56,108 nt of DNA. Source: CALJIC01 sp039805565 (GTDB lineage: Bacteria; Chloroflexota; Chloroflexia; Chloroflexales; Roseiflexaceae). This document shows positions 11,897 to 20,354 of the stretch, piece by piece. The translations under genes were made by a program, and so were the position numbers. Position 1 is the first letter of the stretch. Each line of letters opens with the position of its first letter. The notes beneath the pieces are model-generated. The model made no database searches. It was given only the letters and a program-made list of their open reading frames with translations, and was not told the origin of the DNA. The stretch lies in NCBI GenBank assembly GCA_039805565.1, contig JBDLTZ010000142.1, forward strand, positions 1 to 56,108. The letters are read 5' to 3'.

Positions 11897-13618
11897 CTAC
11901 GGCTGCACGAGCTCGAACGCCGCCGCCACCACCTGCCCTGCGAGCGCCGCGCCCACGCTCGAGCCCTCGCCGCCCTGCTCGACCATCACCGCCACCGCGA
12001 AGCGCGGCTGCTCCACTGGCGCTACGGCGATGAACCAGGCATGCGGCACAGCCCCCGGCGTGTGCTCGGCGGTGCCGGACTTCCCGCCCACCAGCGCCAC
12101 GCTCGGGTCCACTCCCTGCGCCGCCTTGCCGAAGCCGTACTCCACCGCGGCGCGCATGTTGTTCCGCATCACCGCCGCCACCGACCCCGGCATCACCCGG
12201 CGGATAGCCCGTGGCCCGCGCGCCGTCACCAGCCCGCCCTGCGGCCGCGTCACGCGCTCCACCAGGTACGGCTCCATCATCACACCATCGTTCGCGATCG
12301 CGGCGGCCACCATCGCCATCTGCAGAGGCGTCACCAGCAGCTGCCCCTGCCCGTAGCCGGTGTCTGCCAGAGCCGGCAGGCTGCTGAGGAAACCGGGCTC
12401 AACGTACAGCACGCTCGGCAGCGTCAGCAGATCGTCGAAACGCGCATACGTCTCGCCGGCATCCTGCGGCCGGGTGATGTCGAACGCCTCCGACACCTCG
12501 ACCATACGGTCGGCGCCCAGACGCAGCGCGTACTCAGCGAACGCTGTGTTGCACGAGAAGGCGTAGACCCGCTCCAGGTTCGAGGGGTTGCCGGTCATCG
12601 AGAACAGATCGGGCACCGCGTTCACCACCGGCGGGGCGCCTGCCTCAGTCTCACGCGTGTTCGGGCAGTCGATCTGGTCTGGCCGGCCCTCTTCGGAGTG
12701 CAGCAGCGCGCCGACCGCCGTCACCGTCTTGAAGATCGAGCCGGGCGGGTAGCGCCCCTGCGTCGGCCGGTTGAGAAGCGGCTGGCCGGCGCCCTCGCTG
12801 TTGATCTGCTCCCAGTAGCCGGCAATGCGCTGGTTCTCCGCCTCACGATCCGCCGACGGGTCGAACGCCAGCTGGCGCGCGTCGAAGCCCGGCTTGCTCA
12901 CCATCGCCAGCACCGCGCCGGTGCGCGGGTCGAGCACAACCACCGAGCCGAAACGATCGCCCAGCAGACGCCCAATGCGGTCCTGCAGGCGGGCATCGAT
13001 CGTCAGGCGGATATCGTCCCCCACCTGCGGCCGTCCGAGGAGCTGATCCTGCAGGCGCTCGAACGAGTCGCGCTCGCCGTCGAGGTACGGGCCAAAGGTG
13101 GCCTCGAGCCCCGAAGTGCCGAAGCGGTCACTGAAGAAGCCGATGATGCCGCTGAAGTTCGTGATGTCGAACTGCGCCTCAAGCGGGTAGGTGCGCACTA
13201 CGAACCCGCCCTCCACCAGCCGCGTATCCACCAGCACCTCGCCGTTGCGATCGATCATCTTCCCACGCTGGACACGCAGGGCCTCGATCACGTGGCGCAC
13301 GTTGCTGGTGGGCTGGCCGGTCTGCTCGTCGATAAACACCGCCTCGGAGATATCGGCGGCGCGCACGAACTGCTGGCGCAGCAGCTGGGCCGAGAGCAGC
13401 ACAAAGCCGAGCGCCACCACAATACCGAGGTTCTGGACGCTGGTAGCCACGCCGCGCGGCCGCGGCGGGAGCGAGAGGTGGACGAAGATCAGCAGCAGCG
13501 GCGCCGCGGCCCACAGCGCGGCGAGCCAGCGGGCGTCGTCATCGATTGGCTGAGTCATACCGTAGGCGATCAGCGCCAGCGCGACGACAGCCAGGGGGAC
13601 TCGGGCGAAAGAGCGCAT
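11897..13618 (-). CDS. Class B penicillin-binding protein (peptidoglycan transpeptidase)
   Basis: A 573-residue PBP2/FtsI/PbpA-type transpeptidase. There are three N-terminal hydrophobic segments (about 7-20, 33-50 and 65-82), then a pedestal domain (VQRGKMIDRNGEVL) and the transpeptidase domain with PGSIFKT (SxxK), SCN (SxN) and GGKSGTAEH (K-S/T-G). All three catalytic motifs are intact. The three membrane spans are more than the single span of most class B PBPs and recall PbpA-type proteins near FtsW/RodA. Its ATG lies 3 bases after the stop of the kinase-like gene, so the two are almost certainly translated from one mRNA. Confidence 0.92.
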   Translation of the reverse strand: MRSFARVPLAVVALALIAYGMTQPIDDDARWLAALWAAAPLLLIFVHLSLPPRPRGVATSVQNLGIVVALGFVLLSAQLLRQQFVRAADISEAVFIDEQTGQPTSNVRHVIEALRVQRGKMIDRNGEVLVDTRLVEGGFVVRTYPLEAQFDITNFSGIIGFFSDRFGTSGLEATFGPYLDGERDSFERLQDQLLGRPQVGDDIRLTIDARLQDRIGRLLGDRFGSVVVLDPRTGAVLAMVSKPGFDARQLAFDPSADREAENQRIAGYWEQINSEGAGQPLLNRPTQGRYPPGSIFKTVTAVGALLHSEEGRPDQIDCPNTRETEAGAPPVVNAVPDLFSMTGNPSNLERVYAFSCNTAFAEYALRLGADRMVEVSEAFDITRPQDAGETYARFDDLLTLPSVLYVEPGFLSSLPALADTGYGQGQLLVTPLQMAMVAAAIANDGVMMEPYLVERVTRPQGGLVTARGPRAIRRVMPGSVAAVMRNNMRAAVEYGFGKAAQGVDPSVALVGGKSGTAEHTPGAVPHAWFIAVAPVEQPRFAVAVMVEQGGEGSSVGAALAGQVVAAAFELVQP

Positions 13619-13621
13619 CGT

Positions 13622-14773
13622 TTACTCGAGCGGCATAGTGGCGCGGACTGTGACACCGCCGCCCTCGGTCTCGAACACATCCAGGCGTCCACCGCACTCT
13701 GCGAGCCGGTACTGCATGGCCCGCAGGGCGTGCAGGCCCGGGCGCTCGTGTGTGCCATCGAGCAGGCCCACGCCATTATCCTGTACCAGCAGCGCCACGG
13801 AGGACGCGTCGTACCGCAGGGTGATCATCGCCGAGCCGGCATGCGCGTGCTGCTGAATATTCAGCAGCGCCTCCTGCGCCAGTCGCACCAGCAGGTCGCG
13901 GTGAACAGGCCGGACCGCGCGGGTGCGGCCGAGCGTCGCCACGCGGGTGGCGGCGCCGGTGTGCTGCCCGAAGCGCAGCGCCAACGCATCCAGTGCCGCA
14001 GCTAGGTCCATCTCGGCGGCCGGGAGCGGCGCGAAGATGACGCGTCGCAGGTCCTCGACGGCGCGCTCGGCGGTGCGGGTGCGGATCGCCTGCGTCGCCA
14101 GGCCGCTCTCCCCGGGGAGCCGGTCCGCACCCTCATCGAGCGGCAGCGCCGTGTAGCGCGACAGATTCGCGCGCGTCCCGCGGCCGAGCCGATCGTCCGC
14201 GGGCGAGATCTTGCCCTCGGCCGTACGCCTCCGCCTGGTCGCCGAGCGGCGCCGCACATAATCCACCAGCGGGCAGAAGAGCACACCGAACAGCGGCGGC
14301 GTAATCATGCGAAGCACGAGGGCCACCGTGGGCCACACCCCATCAACAACCTGAACCGAGGCCGGTGTCCCGGCGGCCCACAGCGCGGCCTGATCGATCG
14401 TCACGAACGACAGCCCGGCCATCACTCCGCCGCGCCAGCCGAAGAGCAGCGCCGGCAGCACGAGACTGCTGAAAGCGTGAGCGACGAAGGGGCTCTCCCA
14501 GCCGCCGCTCTGCACCAGCACCGTAGCCATATAGACAATGTCGAGGGTCATCAGCGCAGGGTTACGGCGCACCACGCGCAGGTAGCGCTGGGCGTAGAGC
14601 GTGGTGGGGATGGTGAGAGCAGCGGTGATGAGAAGCACCCAGCCGAACTGCGAGAGGACGTGCCCCTGCAGCAGCAGCCACAGGGCCGTTCCGCCCCACG
14701 AGAGCCAGCGATACACAAAGAAAATCACGTGGTCGGCGAACCACGGATGCGGGTTGGGGCGAGTCCCGCTCAC
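13622..14773 (-). CDS. Membrane histidine-kinase-like protein lacking the phosphoacceptor His
   Basis: A 383-residue protein with about six hydrophobic N-terminal segments (about 18-165), a basic linker, a helical region and a C-terminal HATPase_c domain. The ATPase motifs are good: N-box LAQEALLNIQQHAHAG and G1 box QDNGVGLL, as in the NarL/DesK (HisKA_3) group. The dimerisation helix that should contain E-L-H-D instead reads through NLSRYTALPLDEGADRL and AERAVEDLRRVIFAPL with no suitable His. It may be a pseudokinase, an allosteric ATPase or a partner of another kinase. The GTG at 14773 gives the natural membrane-protein start. It is coupled to the PBP gene; no response regulator is adjacent. 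Confidence 0.75.
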   Translation of the reverse strand: MSGTRPNPHPWFADHVIFFVYRWLSWGGTALWLLLQGHVLSQFGWVLLITAALTIPTTLYAQRYLRVVRRNPALMTLDIVYMATVLVQSGGWESPFVAHAFSSLVLPALLFGWRGGVMAGLSFVTIDQAALWAAGTPASVQVVDGVWPTVALVLRMITPPLFGVLFCPLVDYVRRRSATRRRRTAEGKISPADDRLGRGTRANLSRYTALPLDEGADRLPGESGLATQAIRTRTAERAVEDLRRVIFAPLPAAEMDLAAALDALALRFGQHTGAATRVATLGRTRAVRPVHRDLLVRLAQEALLNIQQHAHAGSAMITLRYDASSVALLVQDNGVGLLDGTHERPGLHALRAMQYRLAECGGRLDVFETEGGGVTVRATMPLE

Positions 14774-15058
14774 GCTACACCTCAGCTGGCTATGCACCTG
14801 GAAGTGCCAGGCGGTCGACCATCGCTCAGCACCGTTCTGCTCAGTCGCATCCGGCCGGCTGAGTGACCCACACACGTTCTCTGGCCGGAACACTATGGTG
14901 TAAAGAGCAATGTGTAGTGTAGCAGAAAGCAGACCCAGCAGCAAGGCATTTCGGGCGCTTTCGAGGCACGCTAGGCGCCGCCGCAGATCTGGTAAGATGG
15001 CGCGGTGCGCCAGTGCAGTGCAGCATGGGTCGGCCCGTCGCGGCGCACGGAGGGGGAC

Positions 15059-15823
15059 ATGAATATCCGCTTCGACGACCAGGTTGTGCTCATCACCGGC
15101 GCCAGCACAGGGATCGGCGCCGCGCTCGCCCGCGCCTTCGGCGCCGCCGGGGCCAGCGTCGTGGTCCACTACGGCCGCAGCGCAGACGCCGCCGCGTCCG
15201 TCGCACGAGACATCGAGGCCGCCGGGGGGATAGCGCTCCTCGCCCAGGCCGACGTGACCGACTCCGCACAGCTCGAGACACTGCGCGACGCGGTGCTGGA
15301 GCGCTTCGGCCGCGTGGACATCCTGATCAACAACGCCGGCAGCATGGTCAAACGCACGCCGATCGCGGAGTCGAGCGACTCATTCGTCCACGAGGTGATG
15401 GACGTCAATTTCACCTCCACGGTGGCGATGTGTCGCCTGGTCATCCCGGCCATGCGCAGTCAGGGCCGCGGCAGCATCATCAACGTTACATCCGTCGCGG
15501 CACGCCACGGCGGCGGGGGCGGCGCCGTGCTCTACGCCGCGAGCAAGGGCGCGGTCAGCACCTTCACTCGGGGGCTCGCGAAAGAGCTCGCCCCGCACCG
15601 CATCCGCGTCAACGCGCTCTCGCCCGGCGTCGTGCTCACCCCGTTCCACGAGCGCTTCACGAACCAGCAACAAATGGACGCGATGGTGGCGACGATCCCG
15701 ATGGGTCGCCCCGGCACGCCCGAGGAGTGCGTCGGCCCAACCTTCTTCCTGGCGTCCGACGCGATGAGCGGGTACGTGACCGGGCAGGTGCTCGAGGTCA
15801 ACGGCGGCCAGCTCATGCCGTAG
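15059..15823 (+). CDS. Short-chain dehydrogenase/reductase
   Basis: A 254-residue classical SDR with a Rossmann fold. The cofactor motif is TGASTGIG (about residues 14-21), followed by NNAG, a Ser in NVTSVAARHG, and the catalytic YAASK; the C-terminal NGGQ is typical of FabG/glucose-dehydrogenase-like members. An alcohol or sugar substrate is likely but cannot be named, and NADP(H) versus NAD(H) is not clear. The ATG at 15059 is chosen because GGAGGGGGA lies directly upstream. It is divergent from the kinase-like gene and appears monocistronic, ending before a repeat-rich gap. Confidence 0.9.
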   Translation: MNIRFDDQVVLITGASTGIGAALARAFGAAGASVVVHYGRSADAAASVARDIEAAGGIALLAQADVTDSAQLETLRDAVLERFGRVDILINNAGSMVKRTPIAESSDSFVHEVMDVNFTSTVAMCRLVIPAMRSQGRGSIINVTSVAARHGGGGGAVLYAASKGAVSTFTRGLAKELAPHRIRVNALSPGVVLTPFHERFTNQQQMDAMVATIPMGRPGTPEECVGPTFFLASDAMSGYVTGQVLEVNGGQLMP

Positions 15824-15911
15824 GCAGAGGGCTGAGGGCTGGAGCTTCGGGGCTCATGAAGCAGTGCACAACTACCAGACGTAAGCACACTATTGCGTGC
15901 TGGCCCTTCGG

Positions 15912-15972
15912 TTGAGCCACAGAAAGCGTCGCGATTGAGCGCCTCTTGCGCTCGGTGCTCTCTGTGGCTCAA
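15912..15972. repeat. GAGCCACAGA-type inverted repeat
   Basis: ttgagccacagaaagc at the left and gctctctgtggctcaa at the right (15957-15972) form an imperfect long hairpin between the convergent SDR and manA genes. It is a member of the dispersed CCACAGAG family and may act as a terminator for both. Confidence 0.7.
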
Positions 15973-16028
15973 GGGAGATACAACCGCTCGGGAGCGAGAA
16001 AACAGGCACGCTGCCAGCTCCGCGCGCT

Positions 16029-17087
16029 CTAGCCGATCACAGTCTCGGCGATCCGCTCGCGCGCCACGCCGCGCGCAACCAGCGGCGCCACGTAGTCCTG
16101 CTCGAGGTCCGGGACGTGCACGCGCAGCAGCGTCGTCCCTTCAGCCGCCGGCTCCAGCGTGTACCCGCCCAGCCCAGCCGGAAGCACCACCGCATCCCCC
16201 CGCCGCAGCCGCATCGCCCCGCCGCTCCACCCCAGATCCACCTCGCCCTCCAGCAGCGTGTAGATCTCGAATGTCACGGCCTCAGTGGCCGCGCGGTGTG
16301 GCGCAGAGAGCGCCCAGCGCTCCAGCGCGAACAGCGGGCAGGCCACAAGCAGGTCGCGCCCCTCGCCCAGCGGCAGCGGCGCCACGACACCGCGCGGTGC
16401 CGGCCCGTACTCCATTACGTCTAGCGACTTCTCGACGTGCAGCTCACGCGGCTGGCCCGTCTTCACATCACGCCGGCCATAGTCGTAGACCCGGTAGGTC
16501 AGCTCAGACTTCTGCTGGATCTCGAACAACACAATCCCGGCGTTGATCGCGTGCATCGTCCCCGCGGGCACGAACACTGTATCGCCCACCGACACCGGCA
16601 GGCGGTGCATTAGAGCCTCTACCCCCCCATCGGCGATCGCCGCAGAGAACTCCTCGCGGCTGCTCGGCCGCTCAAGACCGTAGACCACGTCCACACCCTC
16701 GTCGGCGCTCAGGATGTACCACGCCTCGGTCTTACCGTGGAAGCCGGTCGCGGCCTCGCGGCTGTGGGCGTAGCTGTCGTCCGGGTGCACCTGGATCGAC
16801 AGGCGGTCGGCAGCGTCGATGAACTTCGCGAGCAGCGGGAAGTCGTTCCCGTAGCGTGTCGTGGTCCGCGTCCCCACGAGGGCCGCCCCAAGCTCGCGCG
16901 TGACGTCGGCGAGCGTCCTGCCGGCGAGCGGGCCGTTGGCAATGGGGTTTGTATCGTACACCAGCCAGACCTCGCCGAGCCGCTCGACCTGTAGCTCAGG
17001 CCGGCCCAGCCACGTCCCCATACGAGCGCCGCCCCAGATCGGCTGGACGGTGTGCGGGCGGGTGAGCAGCGGGTAGAGTTCGGTCAT
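16029..17087 (-). CDS. manA: Class I (type I) mannose-6-phosphate isomerase
   Basis: A 352-residue cupin-fold isomerase interconverting fructose-6-P and mannose-6-P for GDP-mannose and polysaccharide synthesis. Zinc-binding landmarks are visible: QVHPDD, GKTEAWY and PAGTMHAI. The length suits the short, Bacillus-like class. The ATG at 17087 is chosen because GGAGGCC precedes it; the frame is open upstream without a comparable site. It lies downstream of a strong hairpin that separates it from the sigma-factor unit, so it probably has its own promoter within 17088-17210. Confidence 0.93.
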   Translation of the reverse strand: MTELYPLLTRPHTVQPIWGGARMGTWLGRPELQVERLGEVWLVYDTNPIANGPLAGRTLADVTRELGAALVGTRTTTRYGNDFPLLAKFIDAADRLSIQVHPDDSYAHSREAATGFHGKTEAWYILSADEGVDVVYGLERPSSREEFSAAIADGGVEALMHRLPVSVGDTVFVPAGTMHAINAGIVLFEIQQKSELTYRVYDYGRRDVKTGQPRELHVEKSLDVMEYGPAPRGVVAPLPLGEGRDLLVACPLFALERWALSAPHRAATEAVTFEIYTLLEGEVDLGWSGGAMRLRRGDAVVLPAGLGGYTLEPAAEGTTLLRVHVPDLEQDYVAPLVARGVARERIAETVIG

Positions 17088-17209
17088 CAAAGGCCTCCAT
17101 GTTCTCTTCGCTTGGCGAGGGCATCGTAGACGCACGCACAGCGCCCGTCAAGTCCCACCCGACCAAACCACACTGCTGTGCAACACCACTGCTGGGGGAG
17201 TCAGCACGA

Positions 17210-17253
17210 CCCCCGCCGGCGTGCTTCGAGTGTGAGAAGCATACCGGCGGGGG
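17210..17253 (-). terminator. Hairpin terminator after the DUF5667-type gene
   Basis: Perfect 10-base arms cccccgccgg (17210-17219) and ccggcggggg (17244-17253), with a further tgcttc/gaagca pairing inside. On the minus strand it lies about 110 bases beyond the stop of the DUF5667-type gene and before manA. The following sequence is only weakly T-rich, so termination is likely but not classical. Confidence 0.6.
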
Positions 17254-17360
17254 CACGAACGGCACTCCGCTTCAGAGGTTACGCGATGGGCACGATGGTG
17301 GCACGTCCAGATATCATTCTGAGCGGTGCGCGCCGCCAGGGGCCTAAGATCTGCACTCAC

Positions 17361-18530
17361 TCACGGCGCATCTGAGCTGGGCTCCAGTGGTGATACATCG
17401 CTCGCGCCAGCGCCTGTGCCCTTGTCGACGCCTTTAGGCTGTTGCTCGTCGCTCTGGTCAGACTGTGGGGGAGTATCTTGCTTCTGCTGGTCGTTGCGTC
17501 CGCCCGCTTGCCCGTCATCCGCGCCGCTCTGCCCACCGTGCTGCACCTGTGGCGGACTTTCGTGAGGCGACTCAGGCTTGCCCTGACTTTTGTCAGTTGC
17601 AGCGTCGTTCGCCGGTGGAAGTGCACTCGGCTGCTCGCCCTGGCTCCCGTTCCCACCCTGGTTCCCGTTCCCGCCTGGCGCGTTCCCCGGCTGCTCGCCC
17701 TGACTCCCGTTCCCACCCGGCTGCTCACTGCTGCCCTGCCCAACATCCATATCGCTCTGGCCCGAGCCATGCTGCGGAACGTCATCCGCGCCTATCTCGC
17801 CGGCACCAGCGCGGTGGAGCGCCTCGCGGCTCGACTCAGTCATCGCCGTCACAACAGCCCAGGTCGCTGCGTCAGAGCTACCCGGTGCCGCCGTCAGCAG
17901 ATCGATCTGACGCCCCAGCGCCTCGGTGTACGCCTGCCGAGCCGCTTCCGCCCGCTCCGGCGGCAGCTGGTCGATTGTCACCCAAGCCAGCTGTTGGTGC
18001 AGACTCAGCTCACGCAGCAACTCGGCCTCGACCTTGGAGCCAGCCGATGCCATCGCAACAGCTTCTTCGACGCGCCGCTCCGACAGCTCCAAGTGCAGCT
18101 GTGCGCGGTCGGCGGGGCTCACTGCGAGCTGGAGCCGAACCGATTCGCTTGCACGCTTGACGCCGTACAGCGGTTCACCCGGCATGCTCGTCTGTGCTGC
18201 AGCGACGCCCCCACCAGCTGCCACAAATGCGACGGACAGCGCCATCGCGAAGCGAAGCACCGGCGCCCAAAGCCGCCGCCAAGCCTGCTGCCGCGCAGCC
18301 CGCTCCGCGACTGCCGCGCGCATCTGGCGCCGCACTCGGTCTCGGGCAGCATCCGAGAGCTGGTTCGGCGGAAGGCCACGGAGCTGCTCGCCGACAGCGA
18401 CGAGTATGGCAAGCTCATCCTTCGCTTCGGCGGAGATGTGTGGTGGCACAGCGAGACTCCTCCCCGCCCGCATCTGGTCGAGGCATACGTCAAGAATATC
18501 GTCGGTGCTCGAGGTTGATCGATGTTCCAT
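17361..18530 (-). CDS. DUF5667-type membrane protein, probable anti-sigma partner
   Basis: A 389-residue protein encoded directly after the ECF sigma gene. It has a soluble N-terminal helical part (about 1-80), one membrane segment (LRFAMALSVAFVAAGGG), and then the DUF5667 hallmark PGEPLYGVKRASESVRL with LELSERRVEEA. The last 150 residues are Gln/Gly/Pro/Asn/Ser-rich with imperfect NGSQGEQPG repeats. Proteins of this group often sit next to ECF sigma factors in Actinobacteria and Chloroflexota, so an anti-sigma or cell-surface sensing role is inferred. The ATG at 18530 overlaps the sigma gene by 41 bases. Confidence 0.75.
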   Translation of the reverse strand: MEHRSTSSTDDILDVCLDQMRAGRSLAVPPHISAEAKDELAILVAVGEQLRGLPPNQLSDAARDRVRRQMRAAVAERAARQQAWRRLWAPVLRFAMALSVAFVAAGGGVAAAQTSMPGEPLYGVKRASESVRLQLAVSPADRAQLHLELSERRVEEAVAMASAGSKVEAELLRELSLHQQLAWVTIDQLPPERAEAARQAYTEALGRQIDLLTAAPGSSDAATWAVVTAMTESSREALHRAGAGEIGADDVPQHGSGQSDMDVGQGSSEQPGGNGSQGEQPGNAPGGNGNQGGNGSQGEQPSALPPANDAATDKSQGKPESPHESPPQVQHGGQSGADDGQAGGRNDQQKQDTPPQSDQSDEQQPKGVDKGTGAGASDVSPLEPSSDAP

Positions 18531-19101
18531 GATGATCTTCCCGCTGTCTCCCCACCCGCATTGTCCGCGCCAGTGCGGCCAGCGCACGGTGCTGCAAAGC
18601 TTTTACAGCCGTCTCAGTACGACCGGTGCGCTGCGCGACCTCGGCGCTCGTAAGCTCCTCGTGGAACCGCAGCAGGATCACCTCCCGCTGGTCATCGGTA
18701 AGACGCCTGATTGCATCGACGAGTGACTGATACTCATCGCGCTTCTGCACCCCCGCGTCGAGCTCCGGGCCCGGCGCCGCAACGCTTGCCGGGATATCGC
18801 CAGTGGTGAGCCGGTGGCTCCGCTGCATATCCACGAGCAGGTTACGGGCGATTGTGTACAACCACGAGGCAAAAGCCTGATCCGCGCCATCGCTGGGGAT
18901 GCGGAAGCGCGGCAGATACTGCACTACCCGCAGCCAGAGCTCGCCGAGCGCCTCTTCCGCCATGGCGGCATTGCCACAGCGCGCGTACAGATAGCGGTAC
19001 AGCGCATCGACGTAGCGATTGTAGATCTGCTCGTACGCCCACTGGTCATTGCCCTGTGCGCGAGCGAGCACATCCGCGAGTTCGTTCGAGATGACGGTCA
19101 C
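18490..19101 (-). CDS. ECF-type RNA polymerase sigma factor
   Basis: A 203-residue sigma-70 family protein with region 2 (YEQIYNRYVDALYRYLYARC, then ASWLYTIARNLLVDMQR) and region 4 (LTDDQREVILLRFHEELTSA, then AEVAQRTGRTETAVKALQHR). There is no region 3, which fits the ECF group. The GTG at 19101 has CGAGGAG nine bases upstream; the frame is open beyond it but without sigma-like sequence. The 3' end overlaps the DUF5667-type gene, which implies translational coupling. The regulon cannot be told from here. Confidence 0.9.
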   Translation of the reverse strand: MTVISNELADVLARAQGNDQWAYEQIYNRYVDALYRYLYARCGNAAMAEEALGELWLRVVQYLPRFRIPSDGADQAFASWLYTIARNLLVDMQRSHRLTTGDIPASVAAPGPELDAGVQKRDEYQSLVDAIRRLTDDQREVILLRFHEELTSAEVAQRTGRTETAVKALQHRALAALARTMRVGRQREDHHGTSINLEHRRYS

Positions 19102-19259
19102 TAACTCATACTCCTCGCCGGCGGATGCCCCGGTGATGATGGAATGTCTGAATCGATCTCCCCTTGGTGGTTGTGCACATAGTAATACCGATCCACGTGA
19201 GTGAAAGGAAACGTCTCCGATACAAAGTAGCAAAAAGCTCTTCCCCTCAACCAAACCGC

Positions 19260-19265
19260 TACAAT
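19260..19265 (+). promoter_or_regulatory. -10-like element of the chemosensory operon
   Basis: TACAAT lies in a locally AT-rich stretch about 110 bases before the first cheW-like gene. No convincing -35 box is present at standard spacing, so the promoter is tentative. Confidence 0.3.
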
Positions 19266-19377
19266 TTATCTGCCGTTCTGCACCTTGTTCCTCCCAATCT
19301 CCACCACTACAATGCCGACAACACCGCGCGACCAGGGAGCACACAAGCCGTGACACTGGCGCCGGGGAGCGATACGT

Positions 19378-19914
19378 ATGTACTTCGACGACCTTCGCAC
19401 TACCCCCGAAGCCTGGCACACCCTCGAGGAGCGCGCGCGCACCCTCGCGGCCCAGGAGCATGACGACGCCACCGACCTCGGCGAGGAGATTCTGGTCTTC
19501 CAGCTCGGCGAAGGCACGTACGGTATCCCAGCCGACTGCGTCCACGAGGTGCAGCCGCTGAGCACCTTCACGCCGCTGCCGGCCACGCCGCCGTTCGTCA
19601 TCGGGCTCGTGAATATCCGCGGACGCCTCTTCACGGCGCTCGATATCCGGCCCCTGCTCGACATCCCGTCTACGCCGCCGCAGGTGCAGTCCTTCCTACT
19701 GCGCATCTCCGGCGGCGGCGTCGACGTCAGCCTCCTGGCCGACAGCGTCGTCGAGGTGCGTCACAGCGACCCGGAGCTCTCGCCCTCGCTGTCCGCCACG
19801 GCCGGCCGTGGGGTGAGCTGGGTACGCGGCGTTGACAGTCGCCTCACTGTTCAGATCGACCCGGTGCTCCTGCTCACGGACCCGCGCCTGATCGTGAACG
19901 ATACCTCGGATTAA
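19378..19914 (+). CDS. cheW: CheW-like adaptor, first copy
   Basis: A 178-residue protein with one CheW/SH3-like domain from about residue 38 (EEILVFQLGEGTYGIPADCV) through the typical FVIGLVNIRGRLFTALDI. It would link chemoreceptors to the CheA kinase. The first 35 residues are a variable extension. GGGGAG lies eight bases before the ATG. It opens a plus-strand operon of six genes ending at 26043, with gaps of 1-150 bases. Confidence 0.88.
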   Translation: MYFDDLRTTPEAWHTLEERARTLAAQEHDDATDLGEEILVFQLGEGTYGIPADCVHEVQPLSTFTPLPATPPFVIGLVNIRGRLFTALDIRPLLDIPSTPPQVQSFLLRISGGGVDVSLLADSVVEVRHSDPELSPSLSATAGRGVSWVRGVDSRLTVQIDPVLLLTDPRLIVNDTSD

Positions 19915-19919
19915 CAGCC

Positions 19920-20321
19920 ATGAACGACTGTTATGACATCCTCTTGGTCGAGGACAGCCCGACCCAGGCGCTTCAATTCCAGCTGCTGCTCCAGCGCGCC
20001 GGCTACCGCGTGCTCATCGCCCGCGATGGCGCCGAGGGTCTGCGCAAGGCTAGCGACAGCACCGCGCGCGTCATCCTGCTGGATATCGACCTTCCTAAGC
20101 TCGATGGGTTCCAGGTGCTCGCCCGCCTCAAGCGCGGGCGCGCCACTGCTGCCATCCCGGTCATCATGCTCACCAGCCGCGAGCACATCAGCAACGTCGA
20201 GCGCGCGCTCGAGCTCGGCGCGGCCGACTACCTGCCGAAAGAGGATGCGCTCGCGCTCGTCTGTGACACCGTCGCGCAGCTCATCGGCCAGGGCGCGGCA
20301 CGCTCGGAGTCACTCGCCTGA
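19920..20321 (+). CDS. CheY-like single-domain response regulator
   Basis: A 133-residue receiver domain with no output domain. The acidic pair E11-D12, phospho-acceptor D55 (LLDIDLPKLDG), the Thr/Ser of MLTSRE and the Lys of YLPKED are all present, so it should be phosphorylated by the CheA encoded next. Its start lies 5 bases after the cheW stop with only a poor ribosome site, suggesting coupling. In a non-flagellated organism it may act on pili or gliding machinery, which is inference. Confidence 0.9.
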   Translation: MNDCYDILLVEDSPTQALQFQLLLQRAGYRVLIARDGAEGLRKASDSTARVILLDIDLPKLDGFQVLARLKRGRATAAIPVIMLTSREHISNVERALELGAADYLPKEDALALVCDTVAQLIGQGAARSESLA

Positions 20322-20354
20322 GGGATTACGACCCTCGCCCACCAGGAGCAGCCG

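Noticed and set aside
12041..14005. Long plus-strand open frame opposite the PBP and kinase-like genes
   Set aside because: Composition is Arg/His/Ala-biased, it has no recognisable motif, and it spans two well-supported genes on the other strand.
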